Shown: positions 1 to 8,562, numbered from the stretch's first letter. The stretch: 22,407 bases of DNA from Waddliaceae bacterium (GCA_002709385.1 PAQS01000006.1:1-22407); one strand, 5' to 3'. The notes: generated by a model from the letters alone, not told the origin. Program-made: numbers and translations.

Positions 1-847
1 TTTTTTCTTTTTTTTCTTTTAATACCTGAATTTGTTTATCCAATCTTTCTGTTATTTCTTTTGATTTATTCTTTTCTATACTTGGATCTTGAAGAACTTG
101 AATGAGAGGAGCTGTATTCTGATAGCGAAGTAAACTATTCTCTAAATCACGTAAATCCCACTTCCTGACTTTAGCAATTTGATAAAGAATCAAAAGATGT
201 AGGTCTTCATCAGAACAATCATTCCATAAATCGCTCCTTCCCTCTTTAGGCTTCCGTAAATCATCGATAACTCCTTTCATTATAGGATGATCTATTTGAA
301 GAAAAGCAAGTGGACAAGGAAATCGACTTAAAATTTCATGAAAATTTTGAGGAAAAAGCTCAAATTTTTTCTTCTTTTGAGGAGTAAATAAAACATCCAC
401 ACAATCCATAAGAGATTGCTTTTCTTTCTTACTTAAAAGCACTGACTCTAAGGAACCTAAACCATTAATTGTCTGCGTGGTCTCTTTACTGATTTTATTT
501 ACACCCTCTTGAACCGTACTTTGCAGCTTCTTTATCATTTCTGAACGATTCATAGAGCTTGAATCAAATTGCATGCGTATTTTCTTTTTATATACACATG
601 CTTTCTTTTCATTACGGAATGTGTAATGAGCTGTCATGCTTAACTGCTTATCAAAAGAATTTGCTGCTTTAATAAAGCGGTTTTTTAAAGATTTTGATTG
701 GGGTTGTGAGCAAGTGATTTCGACAGCTATTTTATTTAAGCCAGCGTTCTCTTCACTCTTCCCCATTCCCAAATCACAACAAATACGATTCAATTGCTCA
801 GGAGTAAAGCTTGCATCTTCATTTATAAAAAAGTTCAAATTATCCAT
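1..847 (-). CDS. Unrecognised protein, 3' end cut off by window edge
   Basis: Reading the minus strand from an ATG at 847-845 gives an open frame of 282 codons without a stop up to base 1, so the C-terminus lies outside the window. The product begins MDNLNFFINEDASFTPEQLN. It is soluble, rich in Lys, Glu and Ser, and has no signal peptide or membrane segment. A charged helical stretch at residues 258-282 (ERLDKQIQVLKEKKEK) suggests a coiled coil starting at the cut end. I recognise no family. There is no clear Shine-Dalgarno sequence, but a TATAAT hexamer sits only 5 bases upstream of the ATG, so the message could be nearly leaderless. The gene is divergent from the one at 955. Base composition here is more AT-rich than in the ast region. 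Confidence 0.75.
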   Translation of the reverse strand, partial: MDNLNFFINEDASFTPEQLNRICCDLGMGKSEENAGLNKIAVEITCSQPQSKSLKNRFIKAANSFDKQLSMTAHYTFRNEKKACVYKKKIRMQFDSSSMNRSEMIKKLQSTVQEGVNKISKETTQTINGLGSLESVLLSKKEKQSLMDCVDVLFTPQKKKKFELFPQNFHEILSRFPCPLAFLQIDHPIMKGVIDDLRKPKEGRSDLWNDCSDEDLHLLILYQIAKVRKWDLRDLENSLLRYQNTAPLIQVLQDPSIEKNKSKEITERLDKQIQVLKEKKEK

Positions 848-852
848 ACAAA

Positions 853-881
853 ATTATACAAATTAATAAAAAAACCAACAA
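853..881 (-). promoter_or_regulatory. Candidate sigma-70-type promoter for the partial minus-strand gene
   Basis: On the minus strand there is a perfect -10 box TATAAT (853-858) and a weak -35 TTGTTG (876-881) with 17 bases between. Transcription would start within a few bases of the ATG at 847, so the transcript would have almost no leader. The surrounding 107-bp divergent spacer is extremely AT-rich, so chance hexamers are possible. Confidence 0.35.
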
Positions 882-954
882 TAAACAAACTTAATTTTTA
901 ATTAACATATTAAAACAATAATAAACTTATAAATTAGGAATCAATGGTGTAAAA

Positions 955-2070
955 ATGACAAGTACAACAAATCAAGACCTCGATATGAAAGTTTCTGAGG
1001 AATTTTTCTATTTAAATAATTCCAACTATGAAAACGAGCATGAAATTGAAAAATCTCAAAAGTACATATCCTCTGTTTTAACCCCTTACTTTGAGGTATT
1101 TTCTCAATCTTATTTATCGAGCAGCGTTACTTTTTGTGTAACTGGTAGTGATGGTCGTAACGAAAACATTCGCTCAAAGGAGTTACCTGGTAGTGACTTA
1201 GAGTTTGTCGTTATTTTAGATAAAAAAGAGAGTCATGAAGTTGTTACAAACTTAATGAAACAGCTCATTGATAGTGTTAATACAGAATCGATGAGAGTTA
1301 ATGGTGTAAACTTCATTGATTCAGATGTCGAATATAGAGCCTTAGATGAAGAAGAAAACGCTCTTTTTTATTACGGATGGGGAAAAAAAGAATTATTTCC
1401 TACTAGGGCATTTGACTTGAAATATGTATGGGGTAGCTCGAGTATTTACCAAAAATATGCGGATAAAATTTCAAGTGATATACAAAAAGTCAAATCTCTA
1501 GCTCCTTTTCAAAAAACACGCATTAAACCAGTACGGTCGCAGCTTTCTCAAGCGTTAGCAGGCGATCACCCAAATGTAAGCTGGAATCTTGATGATGGAA
1601 CTGCAAGTATTCACTATAATCCAGAAGAAAAACAACTCGGAACAAAAACAATTATTCTCCGACCTATGCAATATTATTTAGCTCGTCAACTATTTGAAGC
1701 CTTTAAAAAGAAACAAATTTCAGTGCCAGTTCATGAGCTACCCAAATCCTTAGAAAGTCGACTTCATTATCTAAGCAATGAGAATCTTCTTTTTTTACCT
1801 GGGGAAAAAGGTAAAATTTATCCTGCTTCAGAAGAAGATGTAGGGCGATATGCAAGAGCTTATCAAAAAGGGCTTTACATACATAACAATTTGAAATCTG
1901 AGCAAAGAAAAACTCGAAACACAGCTTCCGTAACTGTAAATGCTAGTGAATTTCGAGAACTTTTAGAAACAGTACAAGAATTCTCTGATACAAATAAAGG
2001 ATTACGTGTTCAATCTCAAGTAGCAAAAAAAGCTCCTAGAAAAGTACGTAATCACTCAAATAAAACCTAA
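955..2070 (+). CDS. Unknown protein with a nucleotidyltransferase-like motif
   Basis: 371 residues, soluble, no signal peptide. Residues 64-83 read GSDGRNENIRSKELPGSDLE. This fits the nucleotidyltransferase-superfamily signature: G-S, a loop of about a dozen residues, then an acidic D-x-E pair (D81, E83) followed by hydrophobics (FVVIL). A further acidic stretch at 122-126 (DSDVE) could supply the third metal ligand. In this superfamily these residues bind metal and NTP for nucleotidyl transfer to proteins, RNA or small molecules. The substrate here is unknown. The remaining 240 residues match nothing I know, and the tail is basic (KKAPRKVRNHSNKT). The start is uncertain: AGGA at 937-940 is 14 bases from the ATG, and a second in-frame ATG lies at 985. 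It stands alone, divergent from the gene at 847. It could be a toxin-like or effector NTase. The domain call rests on one motif. Confidence 0.6.
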   Translation: MTSTTNQDLDMKVSEEFFYLNNSNYENEHEIEKSQKYISSVLTPYFEVFSQSYLSSSVTFCVTGSDGRNENIRSKELPGSDLEFVVILDKKESHEVVTNLMKQLIDSVNTESMRVNGVNFIDSDVEYRALDEEENALFYYGWGKKELFPTRAFDLKYVWGSSSIYQKYADKISSDIQKVKSLAPFQKTRIKPVRSQLSQALAGDHPNVSWNLDDGTASIHYNPEEKQLGTKTIILRPMQYYLARQLFEAFKKKQISVPVHELPKSLESRLHYLSNENLLFLPGEKGKIYPASEEDVGRYARAYQKGLYIHNNLKSEQRKTRNTASVTVNASEFRELLETVQEFSDTNKGLRVQSQVAKKAPRKVRNHSNKT

Positions 2071-2140
2071 GTAATATAGACAAATTCCAATAGATTTTGT
2101 AGTAATAACTATTATATAAATCTTATTGGGGTTTGATTCT

Positions 2141-4078
2141 ATGTTAGAGGCCTGGGTCGAAAACGCTGTAGGCATTGTATGGAATTATCCAGTAGTTGGG
2201 CTCTGCCTACTAACTGGATTATTCTTTAGTCTGCGGATGATGTTCGTACAATTTCGTTTTTTCTTTCACTCATTTCAATTAATTTCAGGTAAATACGACC
2301 ACCCTGATGACCCCGGACATATCACACATTTTCAAGCTTTATCAGCGGCTTTATCAGGAACAATTGGCTTAGGTAATATTGCCGGAGTAGCTATTGCTAT
2401 TGCTATGGGTGGACCAGGAGCCATTTTTTGGATGTGGATCGTTGCTTTTTTTGGAGCGGCCACAAAATTTGCAGAATGTACTTTAGGCCTACATTATCGA
2501 GACGTCCATGAAGATACAGGGCAGTGCCGTGGTGGTCCCATGTATTACATTGAAAAAGGCCTTTCTCCTCGCTGGCACTGGCTGGCTACTTTTTTTGCGA
2601 TCTTTGCCATAGGCGGAAGTTTAGGTTCTGCCAATATGTTCCAAGCAAACCAAGTATCTCTAGCTTTAAGCAAATATTATGCAATGCCCGACTGGTTAAC
2701 TGGGTTACTATTAGCATCTGTCGTTGCACTCACCATCATTGGTGGAATCAAGAGAATCGGAAGCATTGCAGGTCGCATCGTTCCTATCATGTGCTTTTTC
2801 TACATGCTTGGTGCAACTATTATTCTTCTTCTAAATATTGACCGTCTTCCTGATGCTATATATTTGATCATTCAAGATGCGTTTACTGGGCAAGCTGCCG
2901 CAGGAGGTGCTGTAGGTGCGGTCATCATTACTGGTGTTCGAAGAGCTATTTTTTCGAATGAATCAGGACTAGGCTCCGCTTCAATCGCCCACGCTGCAGT
3001 AAAAACACGCTACGCTGTCCGAGAAGGAATTGTTGCTGCTCTTGGGCCCTTCATTGATACCGCTGTAGTATGTACAGGAACTGCAATGGTAATCATACTC
3101 GCTGGTAACTATGGTACAGAAATGTACCAGCCTTTACAAAGTACCACACAAAGCATTGCTGATAATGGTGGTTTTTCTACAGCTAGAGGATGGGAAATTA
3201 CCAACGAAAGTGTTCCTATGGAACGCAGTGAGCTATGTGATTTCTTAGAAGGAAAGTATGTTTTATCTTACGATGGATCTTCTGGCCCTGCTCAAGCTCT
3301 TTCTCCTTCTCTCTATGCGGTGGACACAAACAAGAAAATTTTTAAAAGTAAAAGCCTTCGAGAAGGAAAAATGCCTCCCGTAGATGGAGCACGCTTTTCT
3401 TGTTGGCGAAAAGGCGGCACACTTAGCGTACAAGTGATCGATAGTCTAGGCGAAGTCATTGCAGATCTTCCTGTTAACAAAGAAAGTGTAGAAGATGCTT
3501 TCATGACTCTTACCCCCTGCCCTAAAGAAGGCACATGGCATAGTCATGTTATACTTTTTAATGACACATTCAAGGAAAGAATTCGACAAAATCGCGATCG
3601 TCTAAGCCAGATACGTCTACGCTTTTCTGGTGAAGGTAGTGATAGTAAGTGGTATGTTGACCGTGTACAAATGGTAACAAAGCTACAAGGCATTGAATTA
3701 ACAGCCGCTTCTTTTGATAAAATTCTTCCTCGATTTGGTTCGGTTTTTGTCGCTCTAGGTGTAATTTTCTTTTGTTATTCAACAATGATTACTTGGTCTT
3801 ATTACGGAGAAACTGCTGCTGCTTACGTTTTTGGAAATAAAATCATTCTTCCATTCAAATGGTTATTTGTTATCACGGCATTCGTTGGCTGTGTTGCTAC
3901 ACCAAGTTTTGTTGTGAATTTATCTGATTTATTCTTAGGTCTTATGGTGATTCCAAATACTATCGCCATATTACTTTTGTCTGGTGTGGTTGCCCGCCTT
4001 ACAAAAGAATACGGACAAAAACTTAAAGCAGGAGAATTTGACCGAGAGGTCGACGAACTGCAAAGAAAGAAAAAATAG
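2141..4078 (+). CDS. AGCS-family alanine/glycine:cation symporter with inserted soluble domain
   Basis: 645 residues from the ATG at 2141, preceded by GGGG at 2128-2131. An upstream TTG in frame was rejected. AGCS (AlsT/DagA-like) hallmarks are clear: GLGNIAGVA (76-84), GGPGAIFWMW (90-99), GGPMYYIEKG (131-140) and FSNESGLGSASIAHAA (271-286). These proteins import alanine or glycine with Na+ or H+ through about 11 membrane helices. Family members are usually near 450-480 residues. The extra length lies in one block at about 325-515, between a hydrophobic helix ending IILAG and the family motif GIELTAASF. That block is hydrophilic and beta-rich, with SQIRLRFSGEGSDSKWYVD typical of jelly-roll binding domains. 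After it the membrane core resumes (FSTMITWSYYGE-like, 546-557). A basic tail ends the protein. It is probably monocistronic, with a hairpin following the stop. Confidence 0.88.
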   Translation: MLEAWVENAVGIVWNYPVVGLCLLTGLFFSLRMMFVQFRFFFHSFQLISGKYDHPDDPGHITHFQALSAALSGTIGLGNIAGVAIAIAMGGPGAIFWMWIVAFFGAATKFAECTLGLHYRDVHEDTGQCRGGPMYYIEKGLSPRWHWLATFFAIFAIGGSLGSANMFQANQVSLALSKYYAMPDWLTGLLLASVVALTIIGGIKRIGSIAGRIVPIMCFFYMLGATIILLLNIDRLPDAIYLIIQDAFTGQAAAGGAVGAVIITGVRRAIFSNESGLGSASIAHAAVKTRYAVREGIVAALGPFIDTAVVCTGTAMVIILAGNYGTEMYQPLQSTTQSIADNGGFSTARGWEITNESVPMERSELCDFLEGKYVLSYDGSSGPAQALSPSLYAVDTNKKIFKSKSLREGKMPPVDGARFSCWRKGGTLSVQVIDSLGEVIADLPVNKESVEDAFMTLTPCPKEGTWHSHVILFNDTFKERIRQNRDRLSQIRLRFSGEGSDSKWYVDRVQMVTKLQGIELTAASFDKILPRFGSVFVALGVIFFCYSTMITWSYYGETAAAYVFGNKIILPFKWLFVITAFVGCVATPSFVVNLSDLFLGLMVIPNTIAILLLSGVVARLTKEYGQKLKAGEFDREVDELQRKKK

Positions 4079-4084
4079 TTTTTT

Positions 4085-4120
4085 GAACAGGCATTGTAAA
4101 AAAGGCAATGCCTGTTCTTT
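4085..4120 (+). terminator. Stem-loop terminator after the symporter gene
   Basis: A perfect 12-bp inverted repeat, GAACAGGCATTG (4085-4096) and CAATGCCTGTTC (4106-4117), encloses a 9-base loop six bases after the stop codon. Only three T residues follow, so as an intrinsic terminator it is weak on the U-tract side. The position and perfect stem support the call. Confidence 0.65.
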
Positions 4121-4201
4121 ACACCTGCAGTAAAAGAATATGTATGATCTTATTTGTCGCATAACTTTCCTGCTTGACTAGTCTAGAATAAAAGCAAGGT
4201 A

Positions 4202-4231
4202 TATAATGATCTCTCTCAACAAATACGGAGG
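4202..4231 (+). promoter_or_regulatory. -10 box and ribosome-binding site of map
   Basis: TATAAT lies at 4202-4207. The best -35-like hexamer, TTGACT at 4174-4179, is 22 bases upstream, longer than the usual 16-18, so the promoter is only probable. GGAGG at 4227-4231 is a strong Shine-Dalgarno site seven bases before the ATG at 4239 and settles the start. Confidence 0.4.
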
Positions 4232-4238
4232 ATGTTAA

Positions 4239-5117
4239 ATGATTGGTCGAAACGACCCTTGCTGGTGCGGAAGTCAACAAAAGTGGAAGAAGTGTCATTA
4301 CCCTGATCCAGGTCCTCAAACACAGGAAAGCCTTCGTAAAGAATATTATAAAAAACATCAAATCCTTTTAAAAACTCCTGAGCAAATCGATGGAATTCGA
4401 AAAGCAGGAAAATTAGCAGCTTCTATTTTAGAAGAACTTTGCGCTTTTGCTAAAGAAGGTGTAACAACAGCAGAAATCGATCAGCTTTCACGTAAGCTTC
4501 ATGCGGATGCGGGCGCTACTGCCGCGGCATTGAACTACGGCTCCCCTCCATTTCCTGGAAGTATTTGCACATCTCTCAATGAAATGATTTGCCACGGTAT
4601 TCCAAATAATGTTCCATTAAAAGACGGTGATATTCTCAATATCGATTGTGCTTCTATCCTCAATGGTTACTATGGCGACTGCAGTAAAATGGTCTGCATT
4701 GGAAACATCACTCAAGAAAAGCAACTGGTTGTCGATGTAGCATATGACTCTCTCATGAAATCAATTGAGATGCTGAAGCCTGGTGTAAAAGTATCAGAAA
4801 TTGGAACTTTTATTCAAAAGTATGCTGAAGGCAAAGGCTGCTCTGTTGTTTATCAATTTGTAGGACATGGAGTTGGAACACGTTTCCACGAAAACCCTCA
4901 GGTTTCTCACGTTCGCAACTCCCTTCACGTCCCCCTAGCTCCAGGCATGACATTTACTATTGAGCCAATGATCAATGCTGGTACTTCCGAGGGGATCATA
5001 GATCCTGAAAATGACTGGGAAGCCCGCACTGCAGATGGCCGCCCTAGCGCTCAATGGGAACATACCCTTTTGATCACTGAAGAAGGATGTGAAATCCTTA
5101 CCCCTTGGAAACGCTAG
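4239..5117 (+). CDS. map: Methionine aminopeptidase with N-terminal SEC-C motif
   Basis: 292 residues; removes the initiator methionine from nascent proteins in the cytoplasm. Residues 1-21 form a SEC-C zinc motif (C8, C10, C19, H20; NDPCWCGS at the front). Residues 45-290 are a type I MAP domain. The five metal ligands are all present: D136 (NID), D147 (YGD), H210 (GHGVG), E242 (TIEP) and E274 (QWEH). The substrate-site histidine H119 is in ICHGIPN. The SEC-C fusion, the linker and the LLKTPEQI entry into the catalytic domain are as I remember from Chlamydia Map, so this gene is the best taxonomic marker in the window. It has its own ribosome-binding site and probably its own promoter. Its last 20 bases overlap the end of the convergent gene on the minus strand. 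Confidence 0.95.
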   Translation: MIGRNDPCWCGSQQKWKKCHYPDPGPQTQESLRKEYYKKHQILLKTPEQIDGIRKAGKLAASILEELCAFAKEGVTTAEIDQLSRKLHADAGATAAALNYGSPPFPGSICTSLNEMICHGIPNNVPLKDGDILNIDCASILNGYYGDCSKMVCIGNITQEKQLVVDVAYDSLMKSIEMLKPGVKVSEIGTFIQKYAEGKGCSVVYQFVGHGVGTRFHENPQVSHVRNSLHVPLAPGMTFTIEPMINAGTSEGIIDPENDWEARTADGRPSAQWEHTLLITEEGCEILTPWKR

Positions 5118-6669
5118 CAATCTGCTCGAGTAAACTAGCAACAAGCTCTTGTAAAGCGAGGACTTCATCATTTAAGTTGTTCTCGCTTCTACTATGTTCT
5201 TCAGCAGAACGAAGTAAATACCTCTCCAATCTCTGCCCTAACCCTGGATACTCAAAACGCTCACGCTCTTCACGCTCATGCTCCATTACATGAAGTAATC
5301 CTTCTGTACGGAACAACTCTTTTCTCGTTTGATGTAAAATATCTGACTTCTCTGCAAACTGCTTCATCAATTGCTTATACATCGCATCACTTCGACGAAG
5401 GTCTGCAAGCTGCTTTTCATCTCCTTCCAGAAGAAATGCTTGCTGCCCTTCTTTTTTTCTTAAACGAGCACGTAGATCACGTATACGATTTTCACGAGAA
5501 GCCATATCAAGCTTCATTTGATATTTCTGCATACGAACATTATTCAGTTCGTTTCTTAAGCCTTTTGCTTCTTCTTTCTTAGCTTGAACCTCTTCAGAAA
5601 CACTATGATCATGAAGCTGCTCTTGTAAAACTTGCTTTTCTTTTTGCAAAGCTTCTACTTTTTTCTTTGCCAAGAAGATTTCATTTCCCAAAGAAGCTTC
5701 GAGGTGCTTTCTTTCTTCTACTAAAGAACGTGTCTGGCTTTCCATGTGACCACGAGTTTCTAATTCCTGGTCTAAACGAGCTTGTAGAGCATCTGCACGA
5801 TGAACCTGCTCATGAAGCCGACGACGTAATTCTTCTGCTTCTTCAGAAGACTGTGAGTGAGAATGAGCCTGCCAATCTGCTTTTTGCGCTTCTAACTCGC
5901 TGATTTCTTTTCTCATCAACGCTATATTCGCATCATAGTTAAGGTGATTTTCACGAAGATCTTCTAAATCCTGAGCAATACTTTGTTCTCGCTCACTCTG
6001 ACTCAGCTGTAAACTTTGTCTCAAATGTGCAAGCTCTGCTTCTTTTTCTTCTAAAGCAGACTGCAATTGCATTTCTCTGCGACCACTTTCAAAAGTCTCA
6101 AGCAAAAACCGTTCTTTTTGCTCATAAGCTTTATTCAATTCTTCATGTACAGCAGCACTCAATTCATTAAAATGACTCAACTGAGCTTTTTGTCCACGAC
6201 TCTCTTTCGTCAATACACGAAGACGAACCGACAAGTCTTCACGATCTCTGCGCCACATTTCTTGAACAGAGCGAAGCTTTTCATCTAACTGCAAAATACT
6301 TTTTAAACGACTACCAGACTCATCAGACTGCCTTGTAACCAAGGCACTGACTTCTTCAAAAGATAAAGTCGTTACCACGAAAGACATTGCAATCGCCATC
6401 GCCATACCAGCTTGCCAAAACCGCTCTTCAACAGGCATATGCCCATAACACAAAGCAAAAAGCAAAGCCAAGGTGCTAATAGAAAGCAAAAGGCCATTCA
6501 TTCGCCACTTCCAACAAATAGGAATCCCTACTAATGTTGCCAAGGGCATATATAAGCAAGACGGAGACGCCTTGACTAGGGTAACGAACAATGTGAGCAA
6601 TAAAATAAATGGACCTAAAACAGCCCAAAACTTTACCTTACTCTCTAACTTAGTTTCGATAGCTTGCAC
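5098..6669 (-). CDS. Membrane protein with four N-terminal helices and long coiled coil
   Basis: 523 residues from a GTG start (6669-6667). An AAGGA sits 8 bases upstream and an in-frame TGA directly precedes the GTG, which fixes the start. Four hydrophobic segments lie at about 15-33, 38-53, 59-75 and 86-104, arranged as two hairpins. From about 115 to 500 the sequence is almost continuous heptad-rich coiled coil (Glu/Arg/Gln/Leu). No enzyme motif is visible. A structural, tethering or inclusion-membrane role is possible. As I recall, Chlamydia trachomatis has an inclusion-membrane protein (CT850) beside map (CT851), but I cannot tell whether this is a homologue. The gene is transcribed toward map and overlaps it tail to tail by 20 bp with no terminator hairpin between. 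I do not recognise a named family. Confidence 0.85.
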   Translation of the reverse strand: MQAIETKLESKVKFWAVLGPFILLLTLFVTLVKASPSCLYMPLATLVGIPICWKWRMNGLLLSISTLALLFALCYGHMPVEERFWQAGMAMAIAMSFVVTTLSFEEVSALVTRQSDESGSRLKSILQLDEKLRSVQEMWRRDREDLSVRLRVLTKESRGQKAQLSHFNELSAAVHEELNKAYEQKERFLLETFESGRREMQLQSALEEKEAELAHLRQSLQLSQSEREQSIAQDLEDLRENHLNYDANIALMRKEISELEAQKADWQAHSHSQSSEEAEELRRRLHEQVHRADALQARLDQELETRGHMESQTRSLVEERKHLEASLGNEIFLAKKKVEALQKEKQVLQEQLHDHSVSEEVQAKKEEAKGLRNELNNVRMQKYQMKLDMASRENRIRDLRARLRKKEGQQAFLLEGDEKQLADLRRSDAMYKQLMKQFAEKSDILHQTRKELFRTEGLLHVMEHEREERERFEYPGLGQRLERYLLRSAEEHSRSENNLNDEVLALQELVASLLEQIASVSKG

Positions 6670-6815
6670 TCAATCATTCCTTATAACGGCTTTAGGAAAA
6701 TAGACCACCTGCCCATACACACAAGTCAGCAATTAGACTACTGTAGTAAATCGTGGATATGACAGGAGTCTATCAAATTTTCTGCAAAAGCAACAAGATG
6801 GAATCCTATTAATAG

Positions 6816-7058
6816 TTAAAAGTTTTGATCTGGAATGGCTAAACTCTCACCATTTTCATCATGTTCTAACTGTCCTTGTAGCTGTTCCTGAGCATTTTCT
6901 AGAAGATAAAGAGCAAGAACAGTATCACCAGCATGCATCATCTCTACTTCCATTTTTCCATCCTCTCCAGGGAGAGAGCAACGAACCATCACATAAGCAG
7001 CTGTTTTTTCATCGCTATCTAATAAGTCTCGTAATTTTTCTTCTCTATTTGCGTCCAT
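6816..7058 (-). CDS. Small unrecognised acidic protein
   Basis: 80 residues from the ATG at 7058-7056. A longer form starting at a TTG (7070) is unlikely because the only AAGGA is one base from that TTG and 13 from the ATG. The product begins MDANREEKLRDLLDSDEKTA. It has a compact alpha/beta-looking middle (YVMVRCSLP, KMEVEMMHAGDTVLALYLL) and an acidic tail ending IPDQNF. There is no signal peptide, membrane segment or known motif. It lies 146 bp upstream of the coiled-coil gene on the same strand and could be co-transcribed with it. It is kept as a gene because the amino-acid composition is protein-like, and no other frame here offers a better candidate. Confidence 0.6.
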   Translation of the reverse strand: MDANREEKLRDLLDSDEKTAAYVMVRCSLPGEDGKMEVEMMHAGDTVLALYLLENAQEQLQGQLEHDENGESLAIPDQNF

Positions 7059-7187
7059 ATAAATGACCAATTCCTTGAAAATGACTTCTGTTACAAATAA
7101 CTGAATAGCCCTCTGAAACAGATCAGAGCCACTTTTATAACAGTTATATAGTCAATAAATCCCCGTAGATACCCAGGAAAAAAACGT

Positions 7188-7216
7188 TTGTCAACATAAA
7201 AAACCTAAGATATGGT
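7188..7216 (+). promoter_or_regulatory. Candidate promoter of the M20 peptidase gene
   Basis: TTGTCA (7188-7193) and TATGGT (7211-7216) are 17 bases apart, giving a roughly 95-base leader before the ATG at 7315. The leader contains an imperfect palindrome AAGTACTT/AAGTGCTT near 7236-7254. Further upstream, CTCTGA and TCAGAG (about 7112-7129) form a small 6-bp hairpin. Nothing else is visible in the 7059-7314 spacer. Confidence 0.4.
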
Positions 7217-7314
7217 TTTGGGCGTTGAGTTTACGTAAGTACTTCCTAAGTGCTTCAACCGGATACTCCTCAAATCATTGCAAGTCAAGTTTTAAAATGC
7301 TTTGTGAGAAAATT

Positions 7315-8562
7315 ATGATGGGTCAATCTATGAAAAACAGCACTTTGAACGATTACCAGGAAGAGCTTAAATGGATCCAATCACAACAACAATACATGGA
7401 AGACTTGTTGATTCAATGGGCCAATATCAACTCAGGATCTCGCAACCTAGAAGGCTTGGAAAGGGTTCTTAAAGTCATCGATCAATCATTTTCTACTCTT
7501 CCTGTTGAAAAAGAACTGATTCATCTTAAAGATGACCAAAGAGTAAATCGTTTAGGAGAAATTGAAAAAATTCCATTAGGAAAATGTCTACGATATAGAA
7601 AAATAAGTGACTCTCCTATTCGGCTTGTTTTTGCTGGACATATGGATACTGTTTTTCCGAAAGATAGTCCGTTTCAAACCTGTTCTGTTAATGAAAATAT
7701 GCTTCACGGACCCGGAGTAGCTGACCTCAAAGGGGGGCTAGTTATTCTTCTCCATGCTCTCCATGCTTTTGAACGAAGCCCATGGGCAAAAGAAATCTCA
7801 TACGATATTGTAATCAATCCAGATGAAGAAATCGGTTCACCAGGGTCTGCTCCTATACTACGCGAATCTGCAAAAGGGAAAGACCTCGGAATCATTGTCG
7901 AACCCAGCCTACCAGACGGTTCTTTTGCTAGCGCTCGAAAAGGATCTGCTGTCTATGTAGCCGTAGCCCACGGGAAACCCGCACATGTGGGGCGCGAATA
8001 CCACCTAGGCCGCAATGCTGTTGTACTTATGAGTGAATTCATACAAAGACTAGATAAATTGAATAATATGGAAGATGGCATCACGGTAAATGCAGGTTAT
8101 ATTGAAGGCGGTGGAGCCGTCAATGTAGTACCTGAACGCGCTGTATGCCGCTTCAACATACGCTCTCCTAATCCAGAAAAAGCAGAGGCAAGTAAAAAAG
8201 CTTTCAACGAAATTGCTGAGTCATTAAATGAAAGAGATGGCTTCAGCTTCAAAATTACAGAAGAATTCGCAAGGCCTCCCAAAATTTTTGATGCTAAAAC
8301 AGAGGCTTTGTTTGGAGATATACGCTCTTGCGCGGATTTATTAGGACAAAAAACCTCATGGAATCCAACTGGCGGGGTTTGCGATGGAAATATTCTAGCA
8401 TCAGTCGGCGTTCCCACAATAGATACCATGGGAGCTATCGGAGGGGGTATTCATACTCACGATGAGTTTATGCTACTCGATAGCTTGTCTCAACGAGCAT
8501 CTCTAATGGCGTTATATCTCATGCGTTTAGCACGTGGAGAATTAAAAATCCCAACACTGTGA
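7315..8562 (+). CDS. M20 family metallopeptidase, glutamate carboxypeptidase-like
   Basis: 415 residues from ATG 7315. ATG 7297 and 7330 are alternatives, and a TTG at 7225 was rejected for lack of a ribosome-binding site. The five zinc ligands and the catalytic glutamate of the M20 family are in place: H109 and D111 (AGHMDTV), D137 (GVADLKGG), E171/E172 (NPDEEIGS), E196 (VEPS) and H382 (IHTHDE). Length and spacing match carboxypeptidase G2 closely. Family members hydrolyse the amide bond of N-acyl or N-peptidyl glutamate and related amino acids. The lid/dimerisation domain is at about 205-320 (KPAHVGREYHLG). There is no clear signal peptide, so it is probably cytoplasmic. It precedes the giant gene and the ast cluster. 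A role in cleaving succinylglutamate is imaginable but untested. The exact substrate cannot be told from sequence. Confidence 0.88.
   Translation: MMGQSMKNSTLNDYQEELKWIQSQQQYMEDLLIQWANINSGSRNLEGLERVLKVIDQSFSTLPVEKELIHLKDDQRVNRLGEIEKIPLGKCLRYRKISDSPIRLVFAGHMDTVFPKDSPFQTCSVNENMLHGPGVADLKGGLVILLHALHAFERSPWAKEISYDIVINPDEEIGSPGSAPILRESAKGKDLGIIVEPSLPDGSFASARKGSAVYVAVAHGKPAHVGREYHLGRNAVVLMSEFIQRLDKLNNMEDGITVNAGYIEGGGAVNVVPERAVCRFNIRSPNPEKAEASKKAFNEIAESLNERDGFSFKITEEFARPPKIFDAKTEALFGDIRSCADLLGQKTSWNPTGGVCDGNILASVGVPTIDTMGAIGGGIHTHDEFMLLDSLSQRASLMALYLMRLARGELKIPTL

Noticed and set aside
636-866. Plus-strand 76-codon open frame
   Set aside because: It lies opposite the partial minus-strand gene, which is open for 282 codons, and its translation has no protein-like features.
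7225-7314. N-terminal extension of the M20 peptidase from a TTG
   Set aside because: The extension has no homology to the family, no ribosome-binding site, and would begin within a few bases of the likely transcription start.
8097-8429. Minus-strand 110-codon frame inside the M20 gene
   Set aside because: The plus strand carries all catalytic motifs of the M20 family through this region, so the frame is a shadow.
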